DNA from: Sulfurimicrobium lacus
Lineage (GTDB): Bacteria; Pseudomonadota; Gammaproteobacteria; Burkholderiales; Sulfuricellaceae
DNA: 64,000 bases
Direction of reading: 5' to 3'
Assembly (NCBI RefSeq): GCF_011764585.1
Contig: NZ_AP022853.1
Span: 3,195,501-3,259,500 of the forward strand
Below the pieces are notes generated by a model, which saw only the letters and a list, made by a program, of their open reading frames with translations, was not told where the DNA came from and ran no database searches. The translations under genes and the position numbers were made by a program. This document shows positions 33,610 to 41,883 of this stretch, one piece after another; the stretch's first letter is position 1, and the number at the start of each line of letters is the position of its first letter.

Positions 33610-33783
33610 ATGACGACCACCCTCGACCAACGCATCACCGGCCTCGAACCCGGCCAGGAAATCCGCATCTCCGGCACCAACGACCTCTGGGTCACTGCCG
33701 AGCGAAGCGGGAACGGTATGTGGCTACGTTTCGTTCGCCACACGCCCAACGGCTTCACGGTTTTCAAGACCACCCGGTTCTGA
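33610..33783 (+). CDS. Small array gene 8, unknown (57 aa)
   Basis: 57 aa from ATG 33610, eleven bases after the previous stop and behind AAAGGAGAG, an excellent ribosome binding site. The product (LEPGQEIRISGTNDLWVTAE, WLRFVRHTPNGFTVFKT) looks like a small beta-barrel. Its last 60 bases overlap the end of the convergent methyltransferase gene. Unrecognised. Confidence 0.65.
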   Translation: MTTTLDQRITGLEPGQEIRISGTNDLWVTAERSGNGMWLRFVRHTPNGFTVFKTTRF

Positions 33784-35022
33784 CACCAGGGCATCAAACG
33801 CCACCCCGTCCGACTGGCGGGTGGCCTGCGCCCCGGCATAGTCTTGCCAACGGCGCACAATCACATCGACGTACTTCGGATCCAGTTCGATCAGCCGGGC
33901 CTTGCGGTCTGACTTCTCGGACGCAATCATGGTTGTGCCCGAGCCGCCGAACGAATCCAGCACGATGTCACCCGGTCGACTGGAATTTCGCACCGCACGT
34001 TCGACCAACTCAACCGGCTTCATTGTCGGGTGCAGATCATTCTTGTGCGGCTTCTTGATGTTCCAGACGTCACCCTGGTCACGCGCACCGCACCAGTGCC
34101 GGGTTCCTTCGGCTGGCCAGCCGTACAGGATCGGCTCAAACTGCCGCTGATAGTCGGCATGCCCGAGCGTGAAGGTGTGCTTCGCCCAGATGATGAACGT
34201 CGACCACTTGCCACCTGCTGTACGAAAAGCAGACTGCAGCACATCGAGTTCGGAGGAGGACATCGCCACGTAGATGCCACCACGGCAGTGGGCCAACGTG
34301 GGCGTCAGTGCCGCCAACAGGAAGTCGTGAAAACCAGCGCCGAGGTTGTCGTTCAGGATCGGTCGATCCGTTCCCCGCATCTTGTCCTTGGCGGTATTGG
34401 CATAGTCCACGTTGTAGGGTGGATCGGTGAACACCATGTCGGCAGTCTCGCCGGCCATCAGCGCCTCGTAGGTGCTGGCGTCCGTCGAGTCACCACAGAT
34501 CACGCGGTGGTTGCCGCAGAGCCAGACATCACCCGGGCGCGTTATCGACGGGCCGGCTTCGGGAACAGAATCCTCATCGGTCTGCCCCTCGGTCGTCGTC
34601 TCTTCGCCGGCGAGGAGATCGGCAAGCGCATCGGCATCGAAGCCGGTCAAGGACAGATCGAAGCTGTCGTCCTGGAGCGCGGCCAGTTCGACCTGCAGCA
34701 TGGCGTCGTCCCAGCCTGCGTTCTCGGCGATGCGGTTATCCGCGATCACCAGGGCGCGACGCTGGGTCGGCGTTAAATGGTCGAGCACCACGACCGGCAC
34801 CGTAGCGATGCCAAGTTTCTGTGCGGCAGCCAAACGGCCATGCCCGGCCACGATGACCCCGTCGCTACCAGCCAGGATCGGATTGGCGAATCCGAACTCG
34901 GCGATCGAGGCAGCGATCTGAGCCACTTGTGCATCCGAGTGCGTGCGCGCGTTCCGCGCATAGGGCACGAGCTTGGCGGTCGGCCACTGTTCGATCTTGT
35001 CGGCGAGCCACGAGATCGTCAT
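33724..35022 (-). CDS. ParB-like domain fused to DNA methyltransferase (DPPY, beta class)
   Basis: 432 aa. The N-terminal ParB/sulfiredoxin-like domain (LVPYARNARTHSDAQVAQIA, GVIVAGHGRLAAAQKLG) is followed by an N6-adenine or N4-cytosine methyltransferase: DPPY near residue 197, then the SAM site DSFGGSGTTMIA near 365. This order is that of the beta class. ParB-methyltransferase fusions are common in prophages and may protect phage DNA or the cos region. Its ATG overlaps the stop of its upstream paralogue. Confidence 0.9.
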   Translation of the reverse strand: MTISWLADKIEQWPTAKLVPYARNARTHSDAQVAQIAASIAEFGFANPILAGSDGVIVAGHGRLAAAQKLGIATVPVVVLDHLTPTQRRALVIADNRIAENAGWDDAMLQVELAALQDDSFDLSLTGFDADALADLLAGEETTTEGQTDEDSVPEAGPSITRPGDVWLCGNHRVICGDSTDASTYEALMAGETADMVFTDPPYNVDYANTAKDKMRGTDRPILNDNLGAGFHDFLLAALTPTLAHCRGGIYVAMSSSELDVLQSAFRTAGGKWSTFIIWAKHTFTLGHADYQRQFEPILYGWPAEGTRHWCGARDQGDVWNIKKPHKNDLHPTMKPVELVERAVRNSSRPGDIVLDSFGGSGTTMIASEKSDRKARLIELDPKYVDVIVRRWQDYAGAQATRQSDGVAFDALVSEPGGLENREAVGRVANET

Positions 35023-36428
35023 GCCGGTGCTCCCAATCGTTCAGTGACGACCGCATCAAAGGTCTGACCAGTGGCCACGAGCGTGACTGGCACCTCCGGA
35101 AAATTCTGCTGGAAGCGTTTGACCGTCACATCGACATACTCTGGTGCAACCTCGGTGGCCCGAACCACCCGACCAGTACGCTGCGCCGCGAGGAGCGCGG
35201 TGCCAGAGCCGCAGAACGGTTCGAACACGATATCGCCAGCATCGGTATAGGTTTCCAAAACATGCTGTGGCAACGCCACCGGGAACACGGCCGGGTGATC
35301 GATGTCCTGTCCGATCTTGCCCTTGTGCCGCATGAGACGAATCACGGAATCCGGAATCTTGGTCTCCTGGGTCACCTGGCCCACATGGTTCCAGGCCGTC
35401 TTGCTGCCATCCTTGTTGCGCATGCCGCCGGCACTGGTGCCGTCACCGCGTAGATGGGTGTCGCGGCCTGCGTAGATGCAGGGCACGATCTTGTTCGGGC
35501 GACGCGGCTCTGAGTCCTTTCGGTTGAAGTGGAAGACGAATTCGAAGGCGGGTGCCAGCCGGCCATTCCAGTCGCCGGGCAATCCCGGCCCCTGGTCCCA
35601 GACGTACCAGGCGAAGCGCCGCCAGCCTTGGGTGCGCATCCAGTCGAGCCAGCCATCCCAGTAGGGGATGACTTCCTGCTCGCGGTGAATCAATCCGAGA
35701 TTGACCAGCACCTGGCCATTGGCCGCCATCGGCAATTGATTGAATACGCCACGCATCAGGGCATCCCAATCAATGATGGTGTTCGTGTAGTCCCGCTGGT
35801 TGCCATATGGCGGCGACGTGAAGCAAAGGACTGCTGTGTCGCCGGCCATCAGCGCAGTGACCACAGTGGCGTCGGCGGCATCACCGCAAATTACTCGGTG
35901 CGCACCCAGTTGCCAGACGTCGCCGGAACGCGAGACTGGATTGACCGGTGCATCAGGTACATCGTCAGCCGCATCCTCGCTGGTGTCAGTCGAGTCATCG
36001 GTGCCCGCACCGGCCTCGGCATCGACCAGTAGTTCCTCGATCTCGTCGTTGGTGAATCCGGTGAGCGTCAGGTCGTAACCCGACTCGGATAACTCGGCCA
36101 GTTCAATCGCCAGCATTTCCTCATCCCACCCGGCGTCGAGCGCCAGGCGGTTGTCTGCGATTACGTAAGCACGCTTTTGCGCCAGCGTGAGGTGACCCAG
36201 TTCGATGACCGGCACTTCGGCCAGCCCCAACTTGCGCGCGGCAGCCAGACGACCGTGGCCCGCAATGATTCCCTGGCTCCCATCTACCAGGACGGGATTG
36301 GTCCAACCGAATTCGACAATGCTGGCCGCGAGTTTCGCCACCTGCGCATCGGAATGCGTGCGGGGATTACGCGCAAAGGGGATCAGCGTCTCGACCTTCC
36401 GGTACTCGACGCGCAGGGTTTCGATCAT
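35019..36428 (-). CDS. ParB-like domain fused to DNA methyltransferase (SPPY)
   Basis: 469 aa from ATG 36428; upstream in-frame codons consist of repeats and a hairpin and were excluded. The ParB-like domain (LIPFARNPRTHSDAQVAKLA, GIIAGHGRLAAARKLG) closely resembles that of the next gene. The catalytic motif is TSPPY rather than DPPY, typical of N4-cytosine enzymes, and the SAM site FEPFCGSGTALLAA follows. The two genes are tandem paralogues with different target chemistry or site. An acidic linker (DDSTDTSEDAADDVPDA) joins the domains. Confidence 0.9.
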   Translation of the reverse strand: MIETLRVEYRKVETLIPFARNPRTHSDAQVAKLAASIVEFGWTNPVLVDGSQGIIAGHGRLAAARKLGLAEVPVIELGHLTLAQKRAYVIADNRLALDAGWDEEMLAIELAELSESGYDLTLTGFTNDEIEELLVDAEAGAGTDDSTDTSEDAADDVPDAPVNPVSRSGDVWQLGAHRVICGDAADATVVTALMAGDTAVLCFTSPPYGNQRDYTNTIIDWDALMRGVFNQLPMAANGQVLVNLGLIHREQEVIPYWDGWLDWMRTQGWRRFAWYVWDQGPGLPGDWNGRLAPAFEFVFHFNRKDSEPRRPNKIVPCIYAGRDTHLRGDGTSAGGMRNKDGSKTAWNHVGQVTQETKIPDSVIRLMRHKGKIGQDIDHPAVFPVALPQHVLETYTDAGDIVFEPFCGSGTALLAAQRTGRVVRATEVAPEYVDVTVKRFQQNFPEVPVTLVATGQTFDAVVTERLGAPA

Positions 36429-36436
36429 AGGAATGC

Positions 36437-36460
36437 AAAAGCCCGCCACAGTGGGCGGGT
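36437..36460 (-). terminator. Intrinsic terminator just before the methyltransferase genes
   Basis: GCCCGCC (36441-36447) and GGGCGGG (36453-36459) make a strong 7-bp stem with loop ACAGT; on the - strand it is followed by TTTT. It lies nine bases before the start codon of the SPPY methyltransferase, so leftward early transcripts would stop here unless antiterminated. Confidence 0.65.
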
Positions 36461-36469
36461 CATCAATGG

Positions 36470-36514
36470 GGTGGTAACTGGTTTCGGGTGGTAACCGGGG
36501 TGGTAACTGGTAAC
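36470..36514. repeat. Clustered GGTGGTAAC repeats
   Basis: GGTGGTAAC occurs at 36470, 36487 and 36499, and GGTAAC again at 36509. The cluster lies immediately upstream of the hairpin that precedes the methyltransferases, so it could be a protein binding array controlling them. The non-coding stretch 36515-36747 beyond it holds no gene that I can support. Confidence 0.6.
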
Positions 36515-36747
36515 CCCGTTGCACGGCCTGACGCTATCGAAAGGCCGGGCTCACGCCCCCCGCATGGGTTTTTGGCCAGGAAGGACCCGTCGAATCCTCT
36601 GACTGAGAGCGATGTAGTTTCACACCCGCACCGCTCGCCAGATCATAGCTGTCATGCTACCGAAAATGCGGGGTAGATGTTGCACGGTCAAAAACCGCTG
36701 ATTGCCGTTGATTACAGCTCTTGCACACTCATTCCCGCCAATTCACG

Positions 36748-37146
36748 TCAAAACACTACCGCGCGATGAGTCTGCTCGTTGAGGCGTTCGGCAACGATCT
36801 GCAAGGCCCGTTGCCACCGTCTCCACGCCGTTGTTCGCTCGCAACCGAAGCGACGACAGATGACTTTCCACTCGTATTGCTTGGCCCGCATCCAGACAAG
36901 GTGTCGCTGCTCAACCTCGAGCCATTGCACCCAGCGCATCGTCTCCATCATTCGATCGATGGCCTGCGGGGTGGGCGGCAAGGGGCGGTAGACGTGCTCG
37001 TCATCGGGGCAGGACTCCCATACCTCCCGAGCGAAGGCAGGCCAGACATTGAAGTAGCCCTGCATCCTGACTCGAGGCAGTCGCCGTCCGGTCTCTGCCG
37101 CATCAGAAAATCGTGCTGCCACATCCTCCATCGTCCATTCAGCCAT
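36748..37146 (-). CDS. DUF6362 phage protein
   Basis: 132 aa from ATG 37146. WTMEDVAARFSDAAETGRRL and VWMRAKQYEWKVICRRFGCE, then RTTAWRRWQRAL, match DUF6362, a family with an HTH-like C-terminal part found before terminase and methyltransferase genes in proteobacterial prophages. Possibly a late-gene regulator. Overlaps the preceding gene by 8 bases. Confidence 0.75.
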   Translation of the reverse strand: MAEWTMEDVAARFSDAAETGRRLPRVRMQGYFNVWPAFAREVWESCPDDEHVYRPLPPTPQAIDRMMETMRWVQWLEVEQRHLVWMRAKQYEWKVICRRFGCERTTAWRRWQRALQIVAERLNEQTHRAVVF

Positions 37147-37342
37147 GACGTTTCCCTCCGTAGAGGCGCTCGCCGATCCGTCGCACGAACTCCCGCTCAA
37201 CGAAGTCCAGACGGTCGTCCTGCTCGGACACCACGAGGATGTGCTGGTCGCGCCAGCCGAACTGTTTGATAGTTTCCAGGTCGGTGGTCTGCGGTTGCAG
37301 GCGACCGAGAGGACAGCGGTATTGCTGTGCAGGGATCTTCAC
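37139..37342 (-). CDS. Small phage protein, unknown
   Basis: 67 aa from GTG 37342, with GGAGG eight bases upstream lying inside the end of the RuvC-like gene. Sequence CPLGRLQPQTTDLETIKQFG and QDDRLDFVEREFVRRIGERL. Common in prophages just after RuvC-like genes; function unknown. Confidence 0.65.
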   Translation of the reverse strand: MKIPAQQYRCPLGRLQPQTTDLETIKQFGWRDQHILVVSEQDDRLDFVEREFVRRIGERLYGGKRHG

Positions 37343-37343
37343 G

Positions 37344-37808
37344 TCACACCTCCTGCGTCTCGATGGCCCAGTGCAGCAATGCCAAGGCGTCGGCTTCGTT
37401 GTCGTCTTTGGGGGCGTGACCACGTGACCGTGCGGCTGCGATCACCTCGTCTTTGCCAGCATTGCCTTTGCCGGTCGCGTGTTTCTTGATCGTGCCGACT
37501 GGCACGCCCTGGTACGGAATGTTCTGATGCTCGCACCACGCGGTCAGGTGTCCCATGAAACCGCCGTAGGCGTGCGCGGCATCTACGCCCGCGTGACGTC
37601 GTACCTCTTCGAAGTACACCGCGTTGATGTAGTGGCTGGCCGACAGCAGTTCGTTGAGCCAGTGCTTGAATCTGAGGAAACGCATGCCGCCACCCTCGAA
37701 GCGCTGTGGCTTGAAGCATTGCGTGCCGCTGAGGATGCTGCCATCCATGTGGTGCAGTGCCCACCCGGTATTCGTGCCCAAATCGAGGGCGAGGATCGTC
37801 GTGTTCAT
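37344..37808 (-). CDS. RuvC-like Holliday junction resolvase
   Basis: 154 aa from ATG 37808. RNase H-fold motifs: LALDLGTNTGWA with the first Asp, VYFEEVRRHAG with the Glu, PVGTIKKHATGKGNAGKDEV, and DDNEADALALLHW with the final Asp pair. It should resolve branched DNA before packaging. Phage-encoded RuvC-like enzymes in this place commonly replace RusA or endonuclease VII. Confidence 0.85.
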   Translation of the reverse strand: MNTTILALDLGTNTGWALHHMDGSILSGTQCFKPQRFEGGGMRFLRFKHWLNELLSASHYINAVYFEEVRRHAGVDAAHAYGGFMGHLTAWCEHQNIPYQGVPVGTIKKHATGKGNAGKDEVIAAARSRGHAPKDDNEADALALLHWAIETQEV

Positions 37809-37833
37809 GTGTTCAGTCCTTTCTTGCTCTTGG

Positions 37834-37928
37834 TCTGACGCAGCCGACACGGTTTGTCGAAACATTCCATGAGGCGCGCACGCGCACACGTGTGGAGAGT
37901 TACGTGAAAGAGCGTCGGCTGCGTCAGA
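37834..37928. repeat. Perfect 15-bp inverted repeat between primase and resolvase genes
   Basis: TCTGACGCAGCCGAC at 37834-37848 and its exact complement at 37914-37928, separated by 65 bases containing alternating CG/CA runs and the palindrome ACACGTGT. The arms can bind the same factor in opposite orientation or form a cruciform. It sits next to a P4-type primase, so origin or control function is possible. Confidence 0.7.
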
Positions 37929-37948
37929 CGGATGGTTTTTCATGAGCG

Positions 37949-40231
37949 TCAGTTGTCTGCGTAAGGGGTGTAAGCGGGCGCGGGCGGGTTCTTGAGGCCG
38001 ATCCCCTGAAATCCCCGCACACCCACGCTGTTGCGCCATTTCTCAACTCCGCGTGTGATGAGCAGATCGGAAAAGCGCCGCTGCGACCCACTGAATTCGC
38101 CCGCCGCTTCCGACCATTGCTTCCAGTCGGTAAACAGTTCGGCAGTCAGCGACTTGGCGTTGGGCTCGCGCACGCAACACTCCTCCAGCCAGCGGCCCAG
38201 TGCATCCTCGGCTTCGAAATACTCCTCGGTTGCCTCTACCACCCGCTGGGGAGGATCGAGCCGTCCCAGACGTTGCCAGTCGAGACAGCCCTGCACCGCC
38301 CAAGCCAGGATGCCGTCACGCTCGGCCAGCAATTTCTGCTGGAGATGTTTGTCGCGGCGATCGGGCGGCACGGTGATCGTGAACGGGATCAGATGCAGGC
38401 GCCGCTTCATCGCCTCGTCAATGTTGCGAATGGCCGGCTTGTGGTTGCCCGCCACGAACAACTTGAACTGCGGGAAAAACTCGAAGAAGTCCTGGCGCAT
38501 AAAACGCGCGGAGATCTTGTCGCCCCCGGTCAGGTTCTTGACCTTCGATTCGGCCCAGCGTCGCCCCTGCTCAGTTTCGATGGCTGCCACGAAGCGTGCG
38601 CCGCGCAGGCCCGCCATATCGGTCGGATGCCGGTCGGTGCGCGTTTCCATGAAGGTATCCATCGGCGCGTTGGTCGCGTAGTCGCCGAGGATGGTGGCCA
38701 GCGTGTTCACGAACACCGACTTGCCGTTCGCGCCCGTGCCGTACAGAAAAAACAGCGCATGCTCTCGCGTCGAGCCGGTGAGTGCATAACCGACCATTCG
38801 CTGCAAGTAGCTCTGCAACTCTTTGTCACCACCCGTGACCTCGTCGAGGAATTGACGCCAGGTCGGGCACTCGCCCCCGGGCGTGGCCGTGGTGATTTTC
38901 GTCATCCGGTCAGCACGGTCATGTGGACGCTGCCTGCCGGTCTTGAGATCGACCACGCCCCCCGGGGTGTTGAGCAACCACGGGTCGGCATCCCACTCCT
39001 CGGTGGTGGCAGCATGTCTGCGGTCCGCGCGTGATAGCCGCTCGACGCCACCGACCGTACTCGCGCTGGCGAGCTTGGCCGCCACTTTGGGATTCTCGGC
39101 ACGCACGGCGGCATGCCGGCAAACGCTGCGGATCAGATCAGTGGCGGCCAGTGTGTCCTCGGTGCGCCAGCGGTTACCGTCCCAGACCAGCCAACGGCCC
39201 CAGGTCGCCACGTAGCGCCAGTCGCGGTGGTAGCGTCGGGTGAAGGCCAGCGCCAGCGCATCCTCCGTGCCCCAGACCGACTCGTCGCTGCTGGCCACAG
39301 GATCGGCATCAACGGTGATGTCGTGCATCTGCAGGCGCGGGCCATGAGCGAGAAATGCCGCAACGTCAAACCCCTCGGCCATGGCGTCGGCCGCATCCCA
39401 CCCATCGGCTGCCTCTTCTGGCGGATATAGAATGTGGCAGGTTTTCGCGCCCGCCGACAAGATGGCCTGCGCTGCCTGCGTCGCATAGTCCCAGCCCGGC
39501 TTGTCCCGGTCAGGCCAGATCAGCACGGACTTGCCGGCCAATGGCGACCAGTCGGTTTTCTCCACCGGGGCATTCGCACCGTGCATCGCCGTCGTGGCAG
39601 TGACACCCGCATCGATGAGCACCTGGGCGCATTTCTCGCCCTCGACCAGCACGACCTGCGCGGCATCCTTCATCCCCGGCTGGTTGTAGATGGGACGAGG
39701 CTCGGGCGGAGCCATCTTTCGGCGTTTGGCGTCCCACGGCCGAAATTCCTTCTTGCGACCGGGCGGGTCGTAGCGGTAGACCACCGCGATCAGATTGCCG
39801 GCCGCGTCGAAGTAGTCCCATTTCGCCGTAGCTGGACCGAGTTCATCGACGGGTGGCTCCTTCTTGGCCTTGCGGGATGGAGTCGACGGTGCTTGCCCAA
39901 GCAGATCTGCCGCGTGCTGAAGCACACGCGGAAAATCGGTCTGCACATTGGCTCCCAAGTGGGCCGCGATGAGATCGAAAATGTCACCGCCATCACCGGT
40001 TGCACGATCGGTCCACAGCCCGGTCTTCTCTCCATCGAGAACGACCTCGAGGCTATCGCCGGGGCTGCCAAGCACATCGCCGATGAGAAATTTCCCTTTG
40101 CGCTTCTTGCCCGCAGGGAACAGTGTGGCCAAGACCGATTCCAGTCGAGCGACGAGATCGGCTCGCAACGACTCACGGGTCACCCCACTGTCCTGTGGCA
40201 ACTCAGCAGGGGCATCGTTGAAATCAAGCAT
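37949..40231 (-). CDS. P4-family phage primase-helicase
   Basis: 760 aa from ATG 40231. A Toprim-like region (VVLVEGEKCAQVLIDAGV, SVLIWPDRDKPGWDYA) is followed by a D5/P4-type helicase with Walker A GTGANGKSVF near residue 497 and sensor MVGYALTGSTREHALFFLYG just before it. An N-terminal primase-type segment (GSPGDSLEVVLDGEKTGLWT) precedes Toprim. It primes and unwinds phage DNA. The start codon overlaps the preceding HTH gene. Confidence 0.9.
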   Translation of the reverse strand: MLDFNDAPAELPQDSGVTRESLRADLVARLESVLATLFPAGKKRKGKFLIGDVLGSPGDSLEVVLDGEKTGLWTDRATGDGGDIFDLIAAHLGANVQTDFPRVLQHAADLLGQAPSTPSRKAKKEPPVDELGPATAKWDYFDAAGNLIAVVYRYDPPGRKKEFRPWDAKRRKMAPPEPRPIYNQPGMKDAAQVVLVEGEKCAQVLIDAGVTATTAMHGANAPVEKTDWSPLAGKSVLIWPDRDKPGWDYATQAAQAILSAGAKTCHILYPPEEAADGWDAADAMAEGFDVAAFLAHGPRLQMHDITVDADPVASSDESVWGTEDALALAFTRRYHRDWRYVATWGRWLVWDGNRWRTEDTLAATDLIRSVCRHAAVRAENPKVAAKLASASTVGGVERLSRADRRHAATTEEWDADPWLLNTPGGVVDLKTGRQRPHDRADRMTKITTATPGGECPTWRQFLDEVTGGDKELQSYLQRMVGYALTGSTREHALFFLYGTGANGKSVFVNTLATILGDYATNAPMDTFMETRTDRHPTDMAGLRGARFVAAIETEQGRRWAESKVKNLTGGDKISARFMRQDFFEFFPQFKLFVAGNHKPAIRNIDEAMKRRLHLIPFTITVPPDRRDKHLQQKLLAERDGILAWAVQGCLDWQRLGRLDPPQRVVEATEEYFEAEDALGRWLEECCVREPNAKSLTAELFTDWKQWSEAAGEFSGSQRRFSDLLITRGVEKWRNSVGVRGFQGIGLKNPPAPAYTPYADN

Positions 40232-40439
40232 TCGACGCGCCCCCCTGTGCCAGCATCCAAGCTTCCAGCTCCTGCAATTTAAAGCGCACGAGCTTGCCGA
40301 CCCGGTAATGCGGTATGCCAAGCCGCTGACGCTCCTTGGGATGAGTGAGTAAGTACATCGGCAGATTCAGGCAATGGGCGGCCTCGCTTGCATCAACCAA
40401 GCGCTCGCCGAGTACATCGTTGATGGATGAAGGGTTCAT
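40224..40439 (-). CDS. Small HTH DNA-binding protein, excisionase-like
   Basis: 71 aa. LVDASEAAHCLNLPMYLLTH and GIPHYRVGKLVRFKLQELEA, then WMLAQ, form a MerR/Xis-type winged helix. The same domain is the C-terminal half of the protein at 53579-54052. It probably regulates replication genes or acts in excision. Overlaps the primase start. Confidence 0.75.
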   Translation of the reverse strand: MNPSSINDVLGERLVDASEAAHCLNLPMYLLTHPKERQRLGIPHYRVGKLVRFKLQELEAWMLAQGGASNA

Positions 40440-41173
40440 GGTGTATTACTCCAGCACCGGTCCTGCCATGCGCACATCCGGCACTCAAAGTGGGCGGGGT
40501 CGAGAAAGCCGCGTGGCAGCAATTCGCCGGCATCGGTGGCCGAAATCACCTTCAGCGCGCGGTCGGACATGCGCTGGGCCAGCGCCGCATCGAACGGCAC
40601 CAGTTCGGTGTAGATCTCCATGGTGTCGGCATTGATCGCCGTGAAGATTGCCGGCTGTTCGTACAACTCCATATAGGCCTGGTAGATCGCTACCTGCGCG
40701 GCGTAGATCGGCTTGGCCACGGCCAGCCGGTTTTTCTCCAAGTCACGCCAGGACTTCGAGCCGAGGCACTTGCACTCCCAGAGTGCTGGGTAAGCAAAGC
40801 CCTCGGGGCCATCGACGATGACGCCATCGATGTGCCCCTGCAGGCGTCCGCCGACCGCCGAGAAGCCGAACTGATCGCCACTGGGTTTACGTGTGCGCAG
40901 ATCGAACCCAGCTGCCCGCAACCACTCGACCATGCAGTCCTCCATGACGTGGCCGCGCGCGAAGATGCGTAACAAGCGCCCATCATGGTCACGGCCATGA
41001 TCGACCGGCGCCTTGGCAAACTCGTACTGCAGGGCACGTTCGCATGACGCCCCGAGGCGCGAAGCACCCAGGTACTCTCGCTGCACCTCAGCGGAACGCA
41101 GACGTTGCATTCCGGCGTCGACCAATGCGTTGATCTGCCCAGAAATGCTGGAAGAGGAATTGAAGTCCATCAT
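40436..41173 (-). CDS. PD-(D/E)XK nuclease, Cas4/RecB-like with cysteine cluster
   Basis: 245 aa from ATG 41173. GHIDGVIVDGPEG gives the catalytic Asp, and LWECKCLGSKSW the E-x-K. C-terminal FECRMCAWQDRCW supplies three cysteines, with CERALQYEF upstream a fourth, as in Fe-S cluster nucleases of the Cas4/AddB type. Probably the exonuclease partner of the Sak4-like annealase for phage recombination. Confidence 0.8.
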   Translation of the reverse strand: MMDFNSSSSISGQINALVDAGMQRLRSAEVQREYLGASRLGASCERALQYEFAKAPVDHGRDHDGRLLRIFARGHVMEDCMVEWLRAAGFDLRTRKPSGDQFGFSAVGGRLQGHIDGVIVDGPEGFAYPALWECKCLGSKSWRDLEKNRLAVAKPIYAAQVAIYQAYMELYEQPAIFTAINADTMEIYTELVPFDAALAQRMSDRALKVISATDAGELLPRGFLDPAHFECRMCAWQDRCWSNTP

Positions 41174-41664
41174 TGCTTCGCCTCCTTCCCGTCTTCCCAC
41201 GGCAAGTCGTCCTCCAGATCGGCGAAAGGGTTCGCCATCGGGTCAGGGGTCGGCGCCATGCCACGTACCGGCGGGAACTTGGTCTCCTCGTGATGCTCGA
41301 CCATCGCATCGGTGTAGCAGGTGACGATGGCGTCGATCACGCGCAGTGCCTCGGCTTCGCTGTAGTCGCCGAGCGGTTTGGAAAACCCAATCTCACTGGC
41401 GGCCTCGCCGAAGGATTTGAGGCACTTGCGCATCGCGGCCAATTCGACGTCAGAGGGGTCGATCATGGCGACCTCCTTGATGCGCTTTCCGCCATCCTTC
41501 ACGCGCAGCCAGTTGCCATACAGGGCGTGAAACACATCCTGACAGCGGCGTGAACAGAACACCCAGTCGATGGGGTAGCGCCGAGGGTTGCCGATGCGAT
41601 GCCGGTTGTCGGAATAACCGAATCCCCTGGCCTGTCGCTTGCAGACCCAACACTTTCCGCTCAT
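41170..41664 (-). CDS. DUF6511 protein
   Basis: 164 aa. N-terminal CWVCKRQARGFGY and WVFCSRRCQDVFHALYG form a zinc finger; the DUF6511 segment (DPSDVELAAMRKCLKSFGEA, FSKPLGDYSEAEALRVIDAI) follows. The family is found in prophage replication blocks. ATGA overlap with the nuclease gene. Confidence 0.8.
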   Translation of the reverse strand: MSGKCWVCKRQARGFGYSDNRHRIGNPRRYPIDWVFCSRRCQDVFHALYGNWLRVKDGGKRIKEVAMIDPSDVELAAMRKCLKSFGEAASEIGFSKPLGDYSEAEALRVIDAIVTCYTDAMVEHHEETKFPPVRGMAPTPDPMANPFADLEDDLPWEDGKEAKQ

Positions 41665-41873
41665 ACATGACCACCTCCCGACTGCGATCCACGCCGGGCA
41701 CGGACGACATGATCAGCGCAGAACGCGTCCAACTCGACATAGTCGTTCCGAATAGCAGTCGTGCCGATGCGCACACCCTTCGGATGGCGGCAACGAGCGA
41801 TACGCAAGCCGCCAATGTCGCTGGCACTTGTTGGATCGAGATGATGGCAATTGCCACAACGTTTTCCGTTCAT
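41661..41873 (-). CDS. Small cysteine-containing phage protein
   Basis: 70 aa from ATG 41873. RCGNCHHLDP with ARCRHPKG and AFCADHVV suggests a zinc-binding mini-protein. Overlaps the DUF6511 start. Unknown function. Confidence 0.65.
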   Translation of the reverse strand: MNGKRCGNCHHLDPTSASDIGGLRIARCRHPKGVRIGTTAIRNDYVELDAFCADHVVRARRGSQSGGGHV

Positions 41874-41883
41874 GCCGACGCTC

